Numbered from the stretch's first letter, positions 22,270 to 34,764 are shown. The stretch: DNA of 64,000 nt from Stomoxys calcitrans (GCF_963082655.1 NC_081553.1:153990941-154054940), one strand, 5' to 3'. Notes: a model not told the origin generated them from the letters alone. A program made the numbers and translations.

Positions 22270-23122
22270 ATACCCTCTACCAAAGGATGGATGTATACGA
22301 ATTTCGTCATTCTGTTTGTAACACCTCGAAATAAAGTATATATATTCTTGATCGTCATGTCGTTTTAAGTCAATCTAGCCATGTCCGTCCGTCTGCCTAA
22401 CTTTCCGTCTGCACGCTAACTTTCGAAGAAGTAAAGCTAGCCGCTTGAAATTTTGCGCAAATACTTTTTATTAGTGTAGGTCAGTTGGGATTGTAAATGG
22501 GCCAATTCGGTTCATGTTTTGATATAGCTGCCATATAAACCGATCTTGGGTCTTGACTTCTTGAGCCTCTAGAGGGTGCAATTCTCATCCGATTTGACTG
22601 AAATTTTGCATGAGGTATTTTTTGCGACTTCCAATAACTGTCCTAAATATGGCGCAAATCGGTACATAACCTGATAGTCTGCCATATAAACCGATCTGGG
22701 ATCTTGACTTGGCTCAAGAACCTCTAGAGGGCGCAATTCTCATCCGATTTGGCAGAAATTTTGTACAACGGCTTCTCTCATGACCTTCAACCTACGAGTT
22801 CAATATGGTCTGAATCAGTCAATAGATTGATACATCTCCCATATAAACCTATCTCCCGATTTTGCTTCTTGAGCCCCTACAAGGCGCAATTCTTATCAGA
22901 GTGAAGTGAAATATTACACAATGGCTTCTACAATGGTCAGCATTAATGTATTGTCCGAATCGGACTATAACTTGATATAGCTCCAATAGCATAACAGTTC
23001 TTATTCAATATTCTTTATTTGCCTAAAAAGAAATACCGCGCATAGAACTAAACAAATGCGATCCATGGTGAAGGGTATATAAGATTCGGCCCGGCCGAAC
23101 TTAGCACGCTCTAACTTGTTTA
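22270..23122 (+). repeat. Family H repeat, complete copy with about four units
   Basis: Head TATACCCTCTACCAAAGGAT at 22271. Units marked by GATATAGCTGCCATATAAAC or variants lie near 22521, 22673, 22829 and 22974 (spacing 152, 156, 145). The end GGTATATAAGATTCGGCC and CGGCCGAACTTAGCACGC closes it at about 23120. Confidence 0.85.
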
Positions 23123-23124
23123 GT

Positions 23125-24280
23125 ATAAGGAATTTCAGGTGATTTTAAGGTATTTCAATATGTGAAGGATATACTTGGGCCAAATTTATCATCAGTCAGT
23201 ATTTTGATATTGAAATCCACAAATTAGAGGAAAACCCCACTTTACGACTTTTATTCAGCTCGAAAAACGGTTTTATGAAAAATCCAGCTTATTAGTCACA
23301 CTAGTGTTTCTCCTTTTTTTTAATTTACATATGGATTGCACTCGCTCAGATTCCCATATTGAACTTCTGATAAAGAGTACTAAATGGAACTCATATTGAA
23401 TGCGGATGCCGTTTGTGAACTTTTTAATCTTTTAATTTCAAAATATTTGAATATTTGTTTATATACGAGTACAATGTCTCAAATATACCGTGTGTAAATT
23501 TAATATCGAGCTTACTTACCATCATTTACACTATTTGAATTTCTCAGTTATAAGGAGTTTAATTTCACCATTTCGAATTCTTAACACTAAAAGCACAACA
23601 TTTTACATTAAAAAAAACAGCATGGTTCAGATAAAATGTTCACCACAATTCCAGGCGAAAAGTTGTTGTTATAGTTCATAAACCTCTTCATCACGTAATT
23701 CCGCAACATACATAAGTCCTTGGTCAGCGTTGGAGTTTGTCAGAAATGACAACGGACGTGGTGAGGACTATCGATATTTTTACTATTTTTCGTATTTTAT
23801 GTTGGAAAAAATTAAAATGTGGTGTCATGTATACATCGGCTTAAATGTAAGGGAGAATGAGCACTGAATCAAATACTTTAGGGCATATTTGCCCACAGCT
23901 AACACCTAATGTCGATTTTGGTAGAAATAACAAACATTGGCAGCTCCAAATGGTGTATCCTGGCAACATTTTATTGACACCTGCAGTTTTCCCTTTAGCT
24001 ACTAAGTAAAAAGGAAGACGTTTGTTATGTTAATAACTAAGTACCGTGTATAAAAAAATGTCCCAAAAACGGTTCGGGTTTGGTCGCAGATTAAAGAATA
24101 CATATACACATGTTGATACAAGATTACGAACTACAACTTCGAACGCCTATATTTCTCATAATTTGTTAACACATAAAATTAAAAAAATTCTTAAATGTTA
24201 AAAGATTACGAACTACAACTTCGAACGCTTATCTTTCTGTCTTTCGTAATTTGTTAACGTCAGACGAGGAAGAGAAAAAA
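23125..24280. other. No gene seen; small direct duplication near the end
   Basis: AT-rich sequence without a family. AGATTACGAACTACAACTTC plus GAACGC occurs twice, starting at 24121 and 24204 (83 bp apart), each followed by an AATTTGTTAAC word. Confidence 0.4.
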
Positions 24281-25126
24281 GATAAACCATTGGGATGCAT
24301 AGTTTGTCCCCAGCCTTTAAGGTGTTGTTTCCGATTCAGATTCAGACAGCAACAGTTTCAATGAAGCCGTTATCGCAGCCGAATAGAGAGATGAGGACAG
24401 CGGTATGATGGCATAAGTGAATAAACTCACAAAAAGACCAAAAAGACCGGGGCACGACGAAGGAGGCAGAAAATATGCACCGGCAGAGCAATCGGGCGAA
24501 AGTGCAGGGTGGTAGCAGGGGATAGAACTGACATTCCAGGCACGAAGCTAGTAAGATAATTAGATCCCCCGAAGAGCATAGCACTGTTAAGACACTGAAG
24601 AAGAAAAAAACTCCAGCTTTCAAGTACTCTGGGTATACCAAGCCACCCCTGGAGACTCCAGACAGTGTCCTGCGGAGGGAAATCATCGGTCGCAAGTGGA
24701 GCATCTGGTAAACGAACAGGTTTTCGAAGACGCGTTGAACTCTGAACCCATACAAATTATGAGTTGCGTGTATAGGGGGGACATCTTAACGCTGAGACTT
24801 GCGTCGTCGAAAAGGTCGTTGGAAGTATCCACACTCCCTGGGAAAAAAGCTTGCCCTTGTGACAAAGATGGACATCCCCCAGCTCACAATGGCGACGGTC
24901 TTCAGCAAGGGTATATATATATCCTTTATTTGCAATTGGAGTCTATGACCAGGAACAAACACTTCCCCTGTCGATGTAGAAATCTGGAAAAGAAAATGAA
25001 CTTGGTTGGGTCATATCCTTCATAAAGGGTGAGGGTAGCAAATTCACGACGGAAGGCATGATGGAAGTCTGAAATAAGCAAAACCAAGACTTGGTCGAGG
25101 AGAAATGGGAGGTTCACAATAGCACG
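24280..25126 (+). pseudogene. Probable LINE ORF1 or leader relic upstream of family B
   Basis: Fairly GC-rich for the window, with plus-strand pieces such as SNSFNEAVIAAE (about 24345) and RPKRPGHDEGGRKYAPAEQS (about 24430) in shifting frames. It runs straight into the family B linker at 25127 in the same direction, which is where an ORF1 would lie. No zinc knuckle is seen. Identity is inferred from position and composition. Confidence 0.35.
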
Positions 25127-27410
25127 ACTAGCGCCGAATCCGATAAGCCTCCATAATAAATTGAAAACTAACTGGACAAAATTCGAAAGACTAATCAGAC
25201 GAAAACCTGGACAAGATCAATCTAACTATCATAGAAGACATTGACGACAATGTCAACAGGATTGCGACTGCAATTGTGGGGTCTTTCGAAGATGGATGAC
25301 CACTTCTAGATAGGAAATCAACCCAAGAAAATCCCTGGATGACCAGGGAGATTCGCAACATTGGGAAAGAAAACCGCAGACTTTCCAACTGAGCACGTCT
25401 TTAAAAACCGGAAGTTAAATCGCATGTGTACTACCCACCGCTCAAAGAATACAATAAAATTACCAGAGCGGCAAAACATGCCTCATGGAAGCTTTTTTGC
25501 GAACAGGTCTATAGAGTTAATGATGCCTCCAATATTAAATAATTTCACTCAAAAACACATGCCCATTCTTAAACGTTAGTAGACGACATGGGAGTGAGAG
25601 CAGAGACAACGGAGGTCATGTTGAAGATTTTGATGAAATAGCATTTTCCACCTGACACGAAGGGAATCATGGAGACACCGGAATCTTTGGATAATTAGGT
25701 TGTGCCTGCGACCTGCAAATACTCCGAAAGCCGGGCAGGATGCTTGGGTGGTATTTATACCGAAGCCCGACAAGGCAAGTTATGCGACGCCAAAGGCCTG
25801 CAGCCCTATAAGCAAATATGAACAGCATGCCTTTGTCAATAGGAGGTCGGTGGAAACTAAAATAGAAGAATCCTTCGATACCAAAACGTACACACTGGCG
25901 GTATGCATTGACATCGAAGGAGCTTTTAACAATGTGACAACCGACACACTGATCCCATCCTTAGATCAGTATCGGGTGGACCGGGTTCTTAGAGACTGGA
26001 TGAAACATATGGTAAGGAACAGTTGAATAAATTATGGGTCTCATGATATAAATATAAGAGACAAGACATGCCACAGGGGAGCATTTTAGCGTCACTCATA
26101 CGGGTGATTATTACGAATGCTGACTGAGGAGCGATTTGCACCCGTGTGCAAAGCAGACGATGTTGTAATACATCTCAGAGATAAGCATCCGAATCAGCAA
26201 TGCAAAAGGGCCGAAGCCTAGAGGTTAGACTTAGGGGTCTCAATGTTAACCCAGAGAAGACTGAAATCTGCGTGTTCACGAGAAAGACGCACCACGTTTC
26301 TTCGCTGGAACGATTTTGAATCTGACAATATATAGAAGTAATCTTGGACAGGAAACTTAATTGGAAGTTTCACAATCAGGAGCGTACTGAGAAGACAGAC
26401 AGATGTATGGCACTATGTTGACAGGAGCGTGATTAGACCAGTACTTACTTATGCCTCAGAAGTTTGGTGGACTGCGATGGAGAAAAAGTGCAACGTAGGG
26501 ATAATACAACAGGTTCAGGGAACATTTTGTCTTGGCATAGGCGGAGCGATGAGGACCACGCCCACTAGGGCACTAGAGACTATTCTAGATAGCCTACCCA
26601 TTGACATACAGATTAAGTATGAGGCAGCTACTGCGGCTATGAGACTTAAGGCGATGGGAGAATGTATAGAGGACAGGATCAGGTACACCATCGCGGTAAA
26701 ATCGAGGCGACGATAGGAAACCCGGATGGATTAGAAGACGTTTCCGATCTGATACCTGAGATGACACCTGCGGATTGACGTGCCTCTGATATTGGTGAGA
26801 TCATGCTATACAGATGCATCAAAGCTAGAGGACAGAGTGGGCCTGGGAGTCTGCATTGATAAATACGATCTTGCAGACCAAGATCTTTAGGGACAGTAAA
26901 CTGGCCATCAGAGCAATAACATCCAGGACGGTAAGGTCACGAATAGCCTTGGAGTGTAAGAAGGAGATTAACCCCTTCTCTGAGTATGGCACGATCCGCA
27001 TCGTTTGGGTGCCGGGCCATAGCGAAGTAAGGGAAATAAAAGAGCAGACTATTTTGGCAGTGAAGGTTAGAGAACTGCCGTCGATATACTTGGTTAACCC
27101 GATTTGTCTATAAATTTATGAGCTCAATATAGCTTTCGGTATCATAATGGGACACATATGACTACGATCTCACTTATGCATAATCGGTGCGGCAAGTGAT
27201 AGCATGTGTAGGCCATGTTGGGGACGATGAGACGTTGAAGCATTTCCTATGTTGGTATGGAAAAATTGCGTGGTATGGAAAACAATGGAGGATTTTGGAA
27301 GTATCACTGAATTCCTAACATAGATTTTCTTTATATATCTATAGTGCCATCCTGCAAATTTATATCCGCACCCTCTTTTCGACCTAACCTAACCTAAGCT
27401 TCTTTTTTGA
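25127..27410 (+). pseudogene. Family B LINE, near-complete ORF2 relic
   Basis: The plus strand gives the linker KPPYQNKLKTNWTKFE (about 25155), IVGSFEDG and the RT entry. The palm follows, with IEESFDTKTYTLAVCIDIEG and AFNNVTTDTLIPSL (25860-25950), where motif A is intact. MPQGSILASL comes next (about 26070), and CKADDVVIHL (normally YADDVVI) at about 26150. RLRGLNVNPEKTEICVFTRK (26226-26285), the thumb LDRKLNWKFH, and SLVDCDGEK follow. RNase H remnants include SIALECKKEI and RIVWVPGHSEV (about 26940-27030). The C-terminal Cys/His block is reduced to DETLKHFLCW. The tail has CCTAACCTAACCTAAG at 27391-27406. Stops and frameshifts occur throughout. Confidence 0.8.
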
Positions 27411-27801
27411 CAAACGTTAAAACTTTGTTTACGAAAAAATTACATCTTTTGTGAAGAATCCATATCAGAAATTGTTAAGAATACAATATTAGAATTTTCA
27501 TCGGGGTTTTCTATATACTTTTATTAGTAAAGACTTTTTCCTATACTAACTTTTTTTTGATTTTAAAAGAGATTGTGCTTATTCAAAATGATAAAGAACT
27601 CAAATTAATTAAAAACATAAATTTGGATTATGATAAGCAATCAAAATTAAATTTCTTGTGTTTTAAGAAAATTCTGCTTTAGTTAGGAGTTGTCATTTTG
27701 TTTTTTCACATATGAAGATCAATACAATAGACGAAGTCCCTGATGGTTTTACGGCAAAAGAAATGACCTATACATCAAGAAGTGGCAACTTAAATGCTAA
27801 T

Positions 27802-28093
27802 GATTTAATCTTTCTTTAAATTTACTTAAATTGCCATAATAAATGTTTTTCTGTGGTAAAGAACTAATTTGCATGTCTAAATATTTGGTGCGGCTGCAAT
27901 CTTATCGTTAAGGTTCCTCCTATAACGCTGAACGTCATACTATTGGGGGTATGGCGGCCTACACTTATTAATTAAATCACCTATTAGGTCATTAAGATTG
28001 ATTGACTGTTTTAGGGTGAGGTGTTCCGCTAGATATATGAGCAGAATAAAGATATCAGATCCATAGTCCACAACTTTATACCCTTAATTTAAC
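27802..28093 (+). repeat. Direct repeat unit 1 (about 290 bp)
   Basis: Begins GATTTAATCTTTCTTTAAAT and ends ACCCTTAATTTAAC. It is nearly identical to 32225-32533, with few substitutions and one 16-base difference. A further partial copy of its last 22 bases follows (AACTTTATACCCTTAACTTT). Confidence 0.85.
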
Positions 28094-28094
28094 A

Positions 28095-28848
28095 ACTTTA
28101 TACCCTTAACTTTCAACGGTGGAGGTAAATGTTAAACAGTTACTATTATAATAGTATTTTCTTAATAAACCATATTAGTGTGCTCTAAAGATATTCCAAA
28201 AGTTTCATTTTCTTGCGTGTATTTAGATCGATCTCCACTGGATCACTGAGCTGAAAGAAGAAGATAGGCACGCGTAATTGGTAAATATTCATAGTACTTC
28301 ATTTGATATCGATTCAATACCAGACAAAAGTGGCTTTTAAGAATTGACGGCGTCGCATATGTATTCGTGTCCCCGCGGCTAAAGAGTAGTTTAGCTTTGT
28401 ACTTAAAATATTAACAACATTGTAAAAAATTTGTTTTAATTTAATAAATTGCTGTTAACACTCAGAGAAGTTTTTTCATAAAAGCGCAAGCGCAAATGTT
28501 TGCTGTAACTGCACTAATTTGTTTGAAACAGCAAACATTTTCTGCTGTTTCCAAATTTTAAAAAGTTAAAATAAGATCAAAAATGTCATAAATATTTCGA
28601 AATTTTTTTATATATATTCTTTATCTTTCAAATTAACACGCATATAACGTAATTTCTTCGATTTTTAACAATTTGCTAATTTTTTAAAGAAATATTGTAT
28701 AATACTATTATAGACAGATGTGAATAGCAAAATAGGTGTAAGTTTTTTTTTTTTAATTTAAAACACACTTTAAAAATAACTCTCATCAAGCACATAATAT
28801 ACATTTACATCTGACAATGCTGTTCTAAACTGAAAACGCTTAAGGCCT
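28095..28848. other. No gene seen
   Basis: AT-rich. A lone CTCAGAGAAGTTTTTTCAT near 28464 resembles the ends at 14286. Confidence 0.3.
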
Positions 28849-29022
28849 AAACAGAATGAGGAGCGTCGTGTTGAAAATGCAACCCTGCAAACAAATGTTA
28901 AAAAAGCAACTCGCAAAAAAGTTGAACATTTTTTATCTTTTCTGCATTGCTTTTATGGAATTTGGGTGCAGAGTTGCATCTTTGCAACGCGAAGCTCAAA
29001 GCGCTCATTCTGTTCTCGCCTT
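28849..29022. repeat. Small inverted-repeat element (possible MITE)
   Basis: AACAGAATGAGGAGCGTCG then TGCAACCCTGCAAA at the left face the inverse of AACAGAATGAGCGCTTTGAG then TGCAACTCTGCACC at the right. Total about 170 bp. Confidence 0.5.
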
Positions 29023-29024
29023 TA

Positions 29025-30310
29025 TAGTGACAACTGTAGAGAAGTTTTATTGATTTAGTAGCTTTCAGACGTGGTGAGTGAAAGAGGTCCCCCTTGTTCA
29101 AAGTAGTGACATCTCAAGTTTTTGCAATATTTTTAACAAAAGTAAGTATTGAGGTGAAATTAAATTAATTGGTAATTTAAATTTATATACTTAAATTTTT
29201 ATACTAACGTTAGATAGGTCGTGGGCATCATAGCGGTGAGAAGAAAGACACCTAGTTCAACAGCTTCGAAAGGAAGGAAAAACCTAAAAATTTATAGCCA
29301 AATCGTTAGGATGGTCTGAAAACTTCTTAAAAAATGCCTTTAAATCAAAAAAAAATATTGAGAGACAAGTCGCAAAAAAGAAAACCTCTCTAGCTACGGA
29401 TAATCGTATAGTAGCTTTAGGTAAACAAGACCAATTCAAAAGAAATTTCAAAGTAAATTGGAATTGTTGTTTCGTCCCGAACGGTCCGACGAAGATTGGT
29501 GTCTGCAAAGCTCCCGGAAAGTTCCTTTACTCAGACCAGCAAACTTGAAGAACAGGTTTAACTTTGCTTTGGCTTATAAAACATGGTGCGGACCAGAAGG
29601 AATAAAAAAGTCAAAATATTCGAAAAGCATGGTATAATTTCCCGGTAGAAACATGCCGTAAATTATTTACATTCATGAGTAAGAGAATTGAATCTGTTCT
29701 AAAAAATAATGATGGATATTTTATGTTTTTTCATATACACCTATTTTACTGGACACTTTGAAATCTATTAATTTCTTAAATTTGCGTTATTTTAATTTTT
29801 AGTCTTATTTTAGCTCCAAACTAATTTCTAAATACACAAAATATGTTTATTTTATAAATTAATCTGAAATATTAGGTTTTTATAAACAATTTAGGTTTTC
29901 AAAAAAAACTTCACACTTATTTTTCTGCATATGTACATGTGTTTATGCTTTTAAACAAAAAAAATATAAACAAATGGTTGGTGTGTGTTGCTATCTGTGG
30001 CTTTTCTTTTCCATTGATCATTGAACTCGTCTCGAAAGAGAAACAAACAAAAATTGCAAAAAAATTAACTCTAAAAATATATAGCAAAGGCCTCAATAGT
30101 TGTTTCGAAGTTCAAAAATTTTGCATGGATTTATTCAAAAGTGAAATATTTTATATAGTTAAATTTTTCTGGGTGAAATGGAAATGGTATAAACTCTAAG
30201 AACGTTATCTACATATATCGAAAACACGATAAAGTCTCTAGTGTGGTAAAAGATTGCTGTGTTGATGTATTCATATGAAATCCACTTCTGGGAATCACTG
30301 GAAATGAGAC
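29025..30310. other. No gene seen
   Basis: Short frames (for example 29939-30199) show no known domain. AT-rich non-coding DNA. Confidence 0.3.
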
Positions 30311-30319
30311 CAATTGCTG

Positions 30320-30510
30320 ATTACAAAGAATAGAGGTTAGTCCCGGTGTAACATTATTTTTTTAGAAATATTTAATTGTAACTCGTATTATTTAAAATTG
30401 TTTTAATTTCGGTTCATTAGGGGGTGCAATATTTAATAACGGTATGGTACTAACCCCAAAACCAGTTGGTTTTGAAACCAATGCAGCTCCGTAAAAGGCT
30501 AGTACTTAAC
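30320..30510 (+). repeat. Second copy of the GGTATGGTAC-type repeat
   Basis: GGTTCATTAGGGGGTGCAAT and AATAACGGTATGGTACTAA match the block at 301-360, with the same CGGTGTAACATTA-like upstream phrase. Confidence 0.5.
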
Positions 30511-30531
30511 GATTGTAGAATTTGTCATCAT

Positions 30532-30539
<8 letters not shown>

Positions 30540-30590
<51 letters not shown>
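30540..30590 (+). repeat. (TA)n microsatellite
   Basis: About 50 bases of uninterrupted TA repeat. Confidence 0.95.
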
Positions 30591-30591
<1 letters not shown>

Positions 30592-30599
30592 CATTTAAG

Positions 30600-31195
30600 G
30601 GTGCTTGGGCGTTGGGGTGTTCCACCAAACGCTTGGTCCCACATTTGGGTATCAGATTCGTATTCTACTCGCAAATACCTTTCAAATATATTTGGTGGGT
30701 TTTGCGGGTGGGGCGTTCCTCCTAGGTTTCGATACCGAAATTTGGTTACCAAATTTTTTATTTTAGGTTACTAAAAGAGAGGAACAAACAAGAAAGGTAC
30801 TCTAAATTTTGATATTTCTGCCTAATTTCAGTTGAAATGCATTGCAATTTTTCTTTAAGGGTCCTGTTTGGGAGTGTGGTGGACCTCCAGAGACTTGGTC
30901 CCAACAGTTTAATTTAATTTCGTGCTCTACTCTCAAAGATATTTCATTTTAGATCCATACTGCCATGGCCGGTAAATATGTCCGATTTGAAGGGATTTTT
31001 TGGGATGGGGTGTCCCACAAAACACTTAGTCCCACAATTGGATATCAGATTCTTTTTCTACTCTCAAATATCTTGAATTTGATACCCATATTGTAGTGAT
31101 TGGTCTATAAATTCGTTTGGCGGGTTTTGGGGGTGGGAGGCCTTCCTAGGCACCACACCCTAGATTTTGATCTAATTTTTTTTTAGGTTACTGTA
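30600..31195 (+). repeat. 125-bp-unit dispersed element, copy 2 left part
   Basis: Phrases such as GGTCCCACATTTGGGTATCA and TCTACTCGCAAATACCTTTC repeat in the style of 16169-17595. It is broken by the LINE at 31190. Confidence 0.65.
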
Positions 31196-31985
31196 AGTGT
31201 GCACACTGCGCCAAATGCTGGAAAAGACCCGAGAAAGACATCTCTTTGTTGACTACAAAGCCGCTTTCCATATCTCTATAAGTTCAAAGGTATTTCAAGC
31301 TATGTCGGAATTTGGTATCCCTGCAAAACTAATAAGACTCTGCAGAATGACACTTGCTGATACGCGTTCCTCAGTAAGAATAGAAAGAATCTCTCGGAAC
31401 CATTTAATACCAAATGAGGTTTAATACAAGGAGACAGCCCATCATGCGATCTCTTTAATATCATGATGGAGAAGATTATACAAGATGCAGATGTGAATAG
31501 ATATGACACACTAATCACAAGAGAACGCATGCTACTTGCCTATGACGACGACATCGACATCATAAGTCGGTCACCGGAAGTAGTAACTACAGCCTTTGAA
31601 AGAATCAAAAGAGAGTCAGTGAAAATGGGTCTGGCAGTAAATGGAGATAAGACGAAATGGATGGTTTCAACTCCCAAAACGCCATGTACAACCTAGCAGA
31701 TAAAGAAAATGGAGAAAGTGAGATAGTCCGTAATTTTATCTACATCGGCACCGCCATAACCGAAACGAATGACACCAGTTTTGAGATAAAGTGAAAAATA
31801 ATACTGGCAAACAGATGCTACTTTGGACTAAGTAAGCAGTTTAGAAACAAGGTCACCTCTCGACAGACGAAGATTAAACTATACATGACACTGATTCTAC
31901 CAGTGTTGTTACATGGTTCTGAGGCATGGGTCCTTGTGAAAGCAGATGGGGCAGTGCTTGGAGTATTTGAGTAAAAAGATTCGTC
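31190..31985 (+). pseudogene. Family C (RTE-like) LINE reverse transcriptase relic
   Basis: Plus-strand pieces in order: LEKTRERHLFVDYKAAFHIS (motif A, normally DYKAAFD) at about 31210, FGIPAKLIRLCRMTLADTRS, IQGDSPSCDLFNIMMEKIIQ (31430-31490, after frameshift) and LAYDDDIDIISRSPEVV (normally YADDIDII). Then come VKMGLAVNGDKTKWMVSTPK at 31620-31680, NFIYIGTAITETNDTSFEIK and VLLHGSEAWVLVKADGAVLG. It stops abruptly at GVFE near 31975, where the better copy continues KRKILRKIYGP. Truncated at both ends and frameshifted. Confidence 0.8.
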
Positions 31986-32224
31986 CTACCCATTTCCGAA
32001 CTCTGACGTTAAAATTATGGTAAGGGAGAGGGTGGGAAAGTTAAAAAATAATACCGCAAATAACCGCAACGAAATTCACAACTAAATACAATTCAAAACA
32101 GCCAGTAGATGGCGCTAATTTAAATGTTAGTGCTACTTACTTGACGTGGCTCAACGCCTATAACATTGATCCTCATGTGGTAGTTGTCTATAAATGACCA
32201 TATGACTACCTATTAAATACTCAA

Positions 32225-32533
32225 GATTTAGTCTTTCTTTACATTTACTTAAATTGCCATAATAAACGTTTTTCTGTGGTAAAGAACTAATTTGCATGTC
32301 TAAATATTTGGTGCGGCTGCAATCTTATCGTTAAGGTTCCTCCTATAACGCTGAACGTCATACTATTGGGGGTATGGCGGCCTACACTTATTTGTGTCCC
32401 CACACATTAATTAAATCACCTATTAGGTCATTAAGATTGATTGACTGTTTTAGGGTGAGGTGTTCGGCTAGATATATGAGCAGAATAAAGATATCAGATC
32501 CCTAGTCCACAACTTTATACCCTTAATTTAACC
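32225..32533 (+). repeat. Direct repeat unit 2 (about 309 bp)
   Basis: Partner of 27802-28093. It holds an extra 16 bases (TTTGTGTCCCCACACA at about 32391-32406) relative to unit 1, and runs at its right end directly into the 125-bp-unit repeat. Confidence 0.85.
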
Positions 32534-32534
32534 C

Positions 32535-33540
32535 CATTTTGTCATGATTGGTGTATAGTGGAAACCGTCTACATCAGAATTGTGCGCCACACCTCATCTT
32601 CCACGATTTGAGGAGGTAAAGCACCACCTAAATTCTTGGACACAAAGTTTAATGTTATATTCGTAAACTGATTCCAAATTTGAGTTTCATCAAGCTATGA
32701 TCGAATAATATTCCCATTTGGGGGTTTTTCGGGGGTGGGGCTACCATCAATAACTTGGACCTCATTTTTTATGTCATATTCGATGTCTACTCCCGAACAC
32801 CTTTCATTCGAGTCCTTTATTGATATGTACGTCCAATATGTCTGTTTGGGACAGTTTTTGGAGTTGGGCGACACCATGGATTCTTGAACCCAATTTTGAA
32901 TACAATATCCATATTCTATTCTCAAATAGCTTTCATATTGTCCCTATCGATCTCTTTTTTATTTTAGGTGGCGTTTTTGGAGTAACGGGGGAGGGTCCGC
33001 CCTCCTTCCAAATCAACAAATTATAAAGCCCATGCCTCCTTCCTGACCGTATTCGTAATCTACTCCCAAATACTTTTCATTCGAGTCCAATATTGTCATT
33101 ATCGTCCAATAAACCTATTTTAGGGTGTTTTAGGGTCGGTCGGCCCTCAGTTACTTGGACCTATTTTTTATATGGAAATCGTACTCTACTTCTGAATACC
33201 TTTCATTTGAGCTCCATATTGTAACGATCGGACCACTTTTATTTTTGAATCGTACTCTAGGGGTATTCTACTACCCAATACCTTTCCTTTGAGTCCCATA
33301 TTGTCACGATCGGTTCACTTTTATTTTTGGGTGGTACTTATGGGGTAAGGGGGAGGGTCCGCACCCCTAACGATATCAAACAATTATAAGGCCTACTGCT
33401 ACTTCCGGACCTCTCCCTACAATCTGTGAAAATTTCAAAGAAATCGGTTCAACCGTTTTTGAGTCTATGCGGAACAAATAAATTTACAAATTCCCAAAAA
33501 AACAAGCACAATTTCATTTTTATATATATTTAGATTACCA
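32535..33540 (+). repeat. 125-bp-unit dispersed element, copy 2 right part
   Basis: Units with TCATTCGAGTCCTTTATTG, TCATTCGAGTCCAATATTG and TTTGAGCTCCATATTG recur about 100-150 bp apart. GAAATCGGTTCAACCGTTTT and TTTTTATATATATTTAGATT close it, matching the 3' end of copy 1. Confidence 0.65.
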
Positions 33541-33578
33541 CAGTTCCCCTCGACTGAAGTTAAGGAGTTTTAACTATA

Positions 33579-33808
33579 GGGTTGCCCAAAAAATAATTGC
33601 GGATTTTTTAAAAGAAAGTAAATGCATTTTTAATAAATCTTAGAATGAACTTTAATCAAATATACTTTTTTACACTTTTTTTCTAAAGCAAGCTAAAAGT
33701 AACAGCTGATAACTGACAGAAGAAAGAATGCAATTACAGAGTTACAAGCTGTGAAAAATTTGTCAATGCCGACTATATAAAAAATCCGCAATTACTTTTT
33801 GGGCAACC
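33579..33808 (+). mobile_element. Mariner-type MITE, copy 1 (230 bp)
   Basis: Terminal inverted repeats GGTTGCCCAAAAAATAATTG and the inverse of GGTTGCCCAAAAAGTAATTG, with TA on both sides. No coding capacity. The sequence is nearly the same as 38711-38948 in opposite orientation. TIRs of this kind belong to mariner-like elements. Confidence 0.85.
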
Positions 33809-33809
33809 T

Positions 33810-34764
33810 AATAGTTATAATTTAATTAAAATATAAAATAATAGTTCTTGTTCTGGCACATTTAAATACATACTTTGGGATGGATTTTTCTTTATCCCGT
33901 TAATATTACCAAACAATGTATGTGCCTTAGAAATGTGTGTACCTGGCAGTAATTTTTCTAATGATTTTTGTCGGTTTCTCTAATGATTTTTGTCGTTAGA
34001 CACGCCAGAATTTTTGTATAAAATTTGAAATTTTAAAATTTTCCAAATTTACCATCCGTACTCGACCGAGTTGCTCAACATAACTGCTCTTTGCTCAGAA
34101 AAAAAAAGAAAACACATTGTGTGTTAAAATATGTTGTTCCAGTGAGGAGCACACAATTGAAATTATGTGGAAGCCAATGGGCTTGCTTGGGATTACTTTC
34201 TTGTGTATGTACACAGTAATGCGCAATAGTGTAAGCATTCAAATACTGGCCTTTATACACGAAAACTCACCCTTTCTCTCTAGAAGGAGATACAAAAGAG
34301 ACTATTTGAGAGAAGAGAATTATTGGACAGGTAAACGAATAATCGTTTGCGGCTTACGCAACGTTGGACAGTTACAATAAAAGAGAAATTTCATAACAAA
34401 AGTATTTTGTTTGTCTTAAAAATGTCCCAAAAGTTTTTTTGTTTTTGCGTATACAGTCCAACTTTCGTAGGCGTTAAGGTAATACTCTGCTTATTCTAAG
34501 AAAAATTTCATAACAAATTTAAAGTAGCATTATTTTTGTTGTATTATTGTCGCTTTTATTTTAGTTTGTGTATTGGTTTCAGTGGCGCGTTTTTTTTTTC
34601 TTTTTATTATTTTATTTATTTGCGAAAAAATATAAAACCATAAGTGCAGGTAAACAACGTTTTATGTTATCGAAACGAAAACAAATTATTACTGTCAAAT
34701 TTCGATCATTAAACAATTAAACATATCAGCGACTATTCCGAAAGCAGAATAAAATACCAACCCT
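33810..34764. other. No gene seen
   Basis: AT-rich. The phrase TCTAATGATTTTTGTCG occurs twice around 33957-33995. Confidence 0.3.

Noticed and set aside
27391..27406. CCTAACCTAACCTAA as an interstitial telomere
   Set aside because: Only about three repeats, always at the 3' end of LINE relics, so it is better read as an element tail.
30466..30774. Open frame with alternating Ile-Tyr
   Set aside because: Product of the TA microsatellite joined to non-coding repeat.
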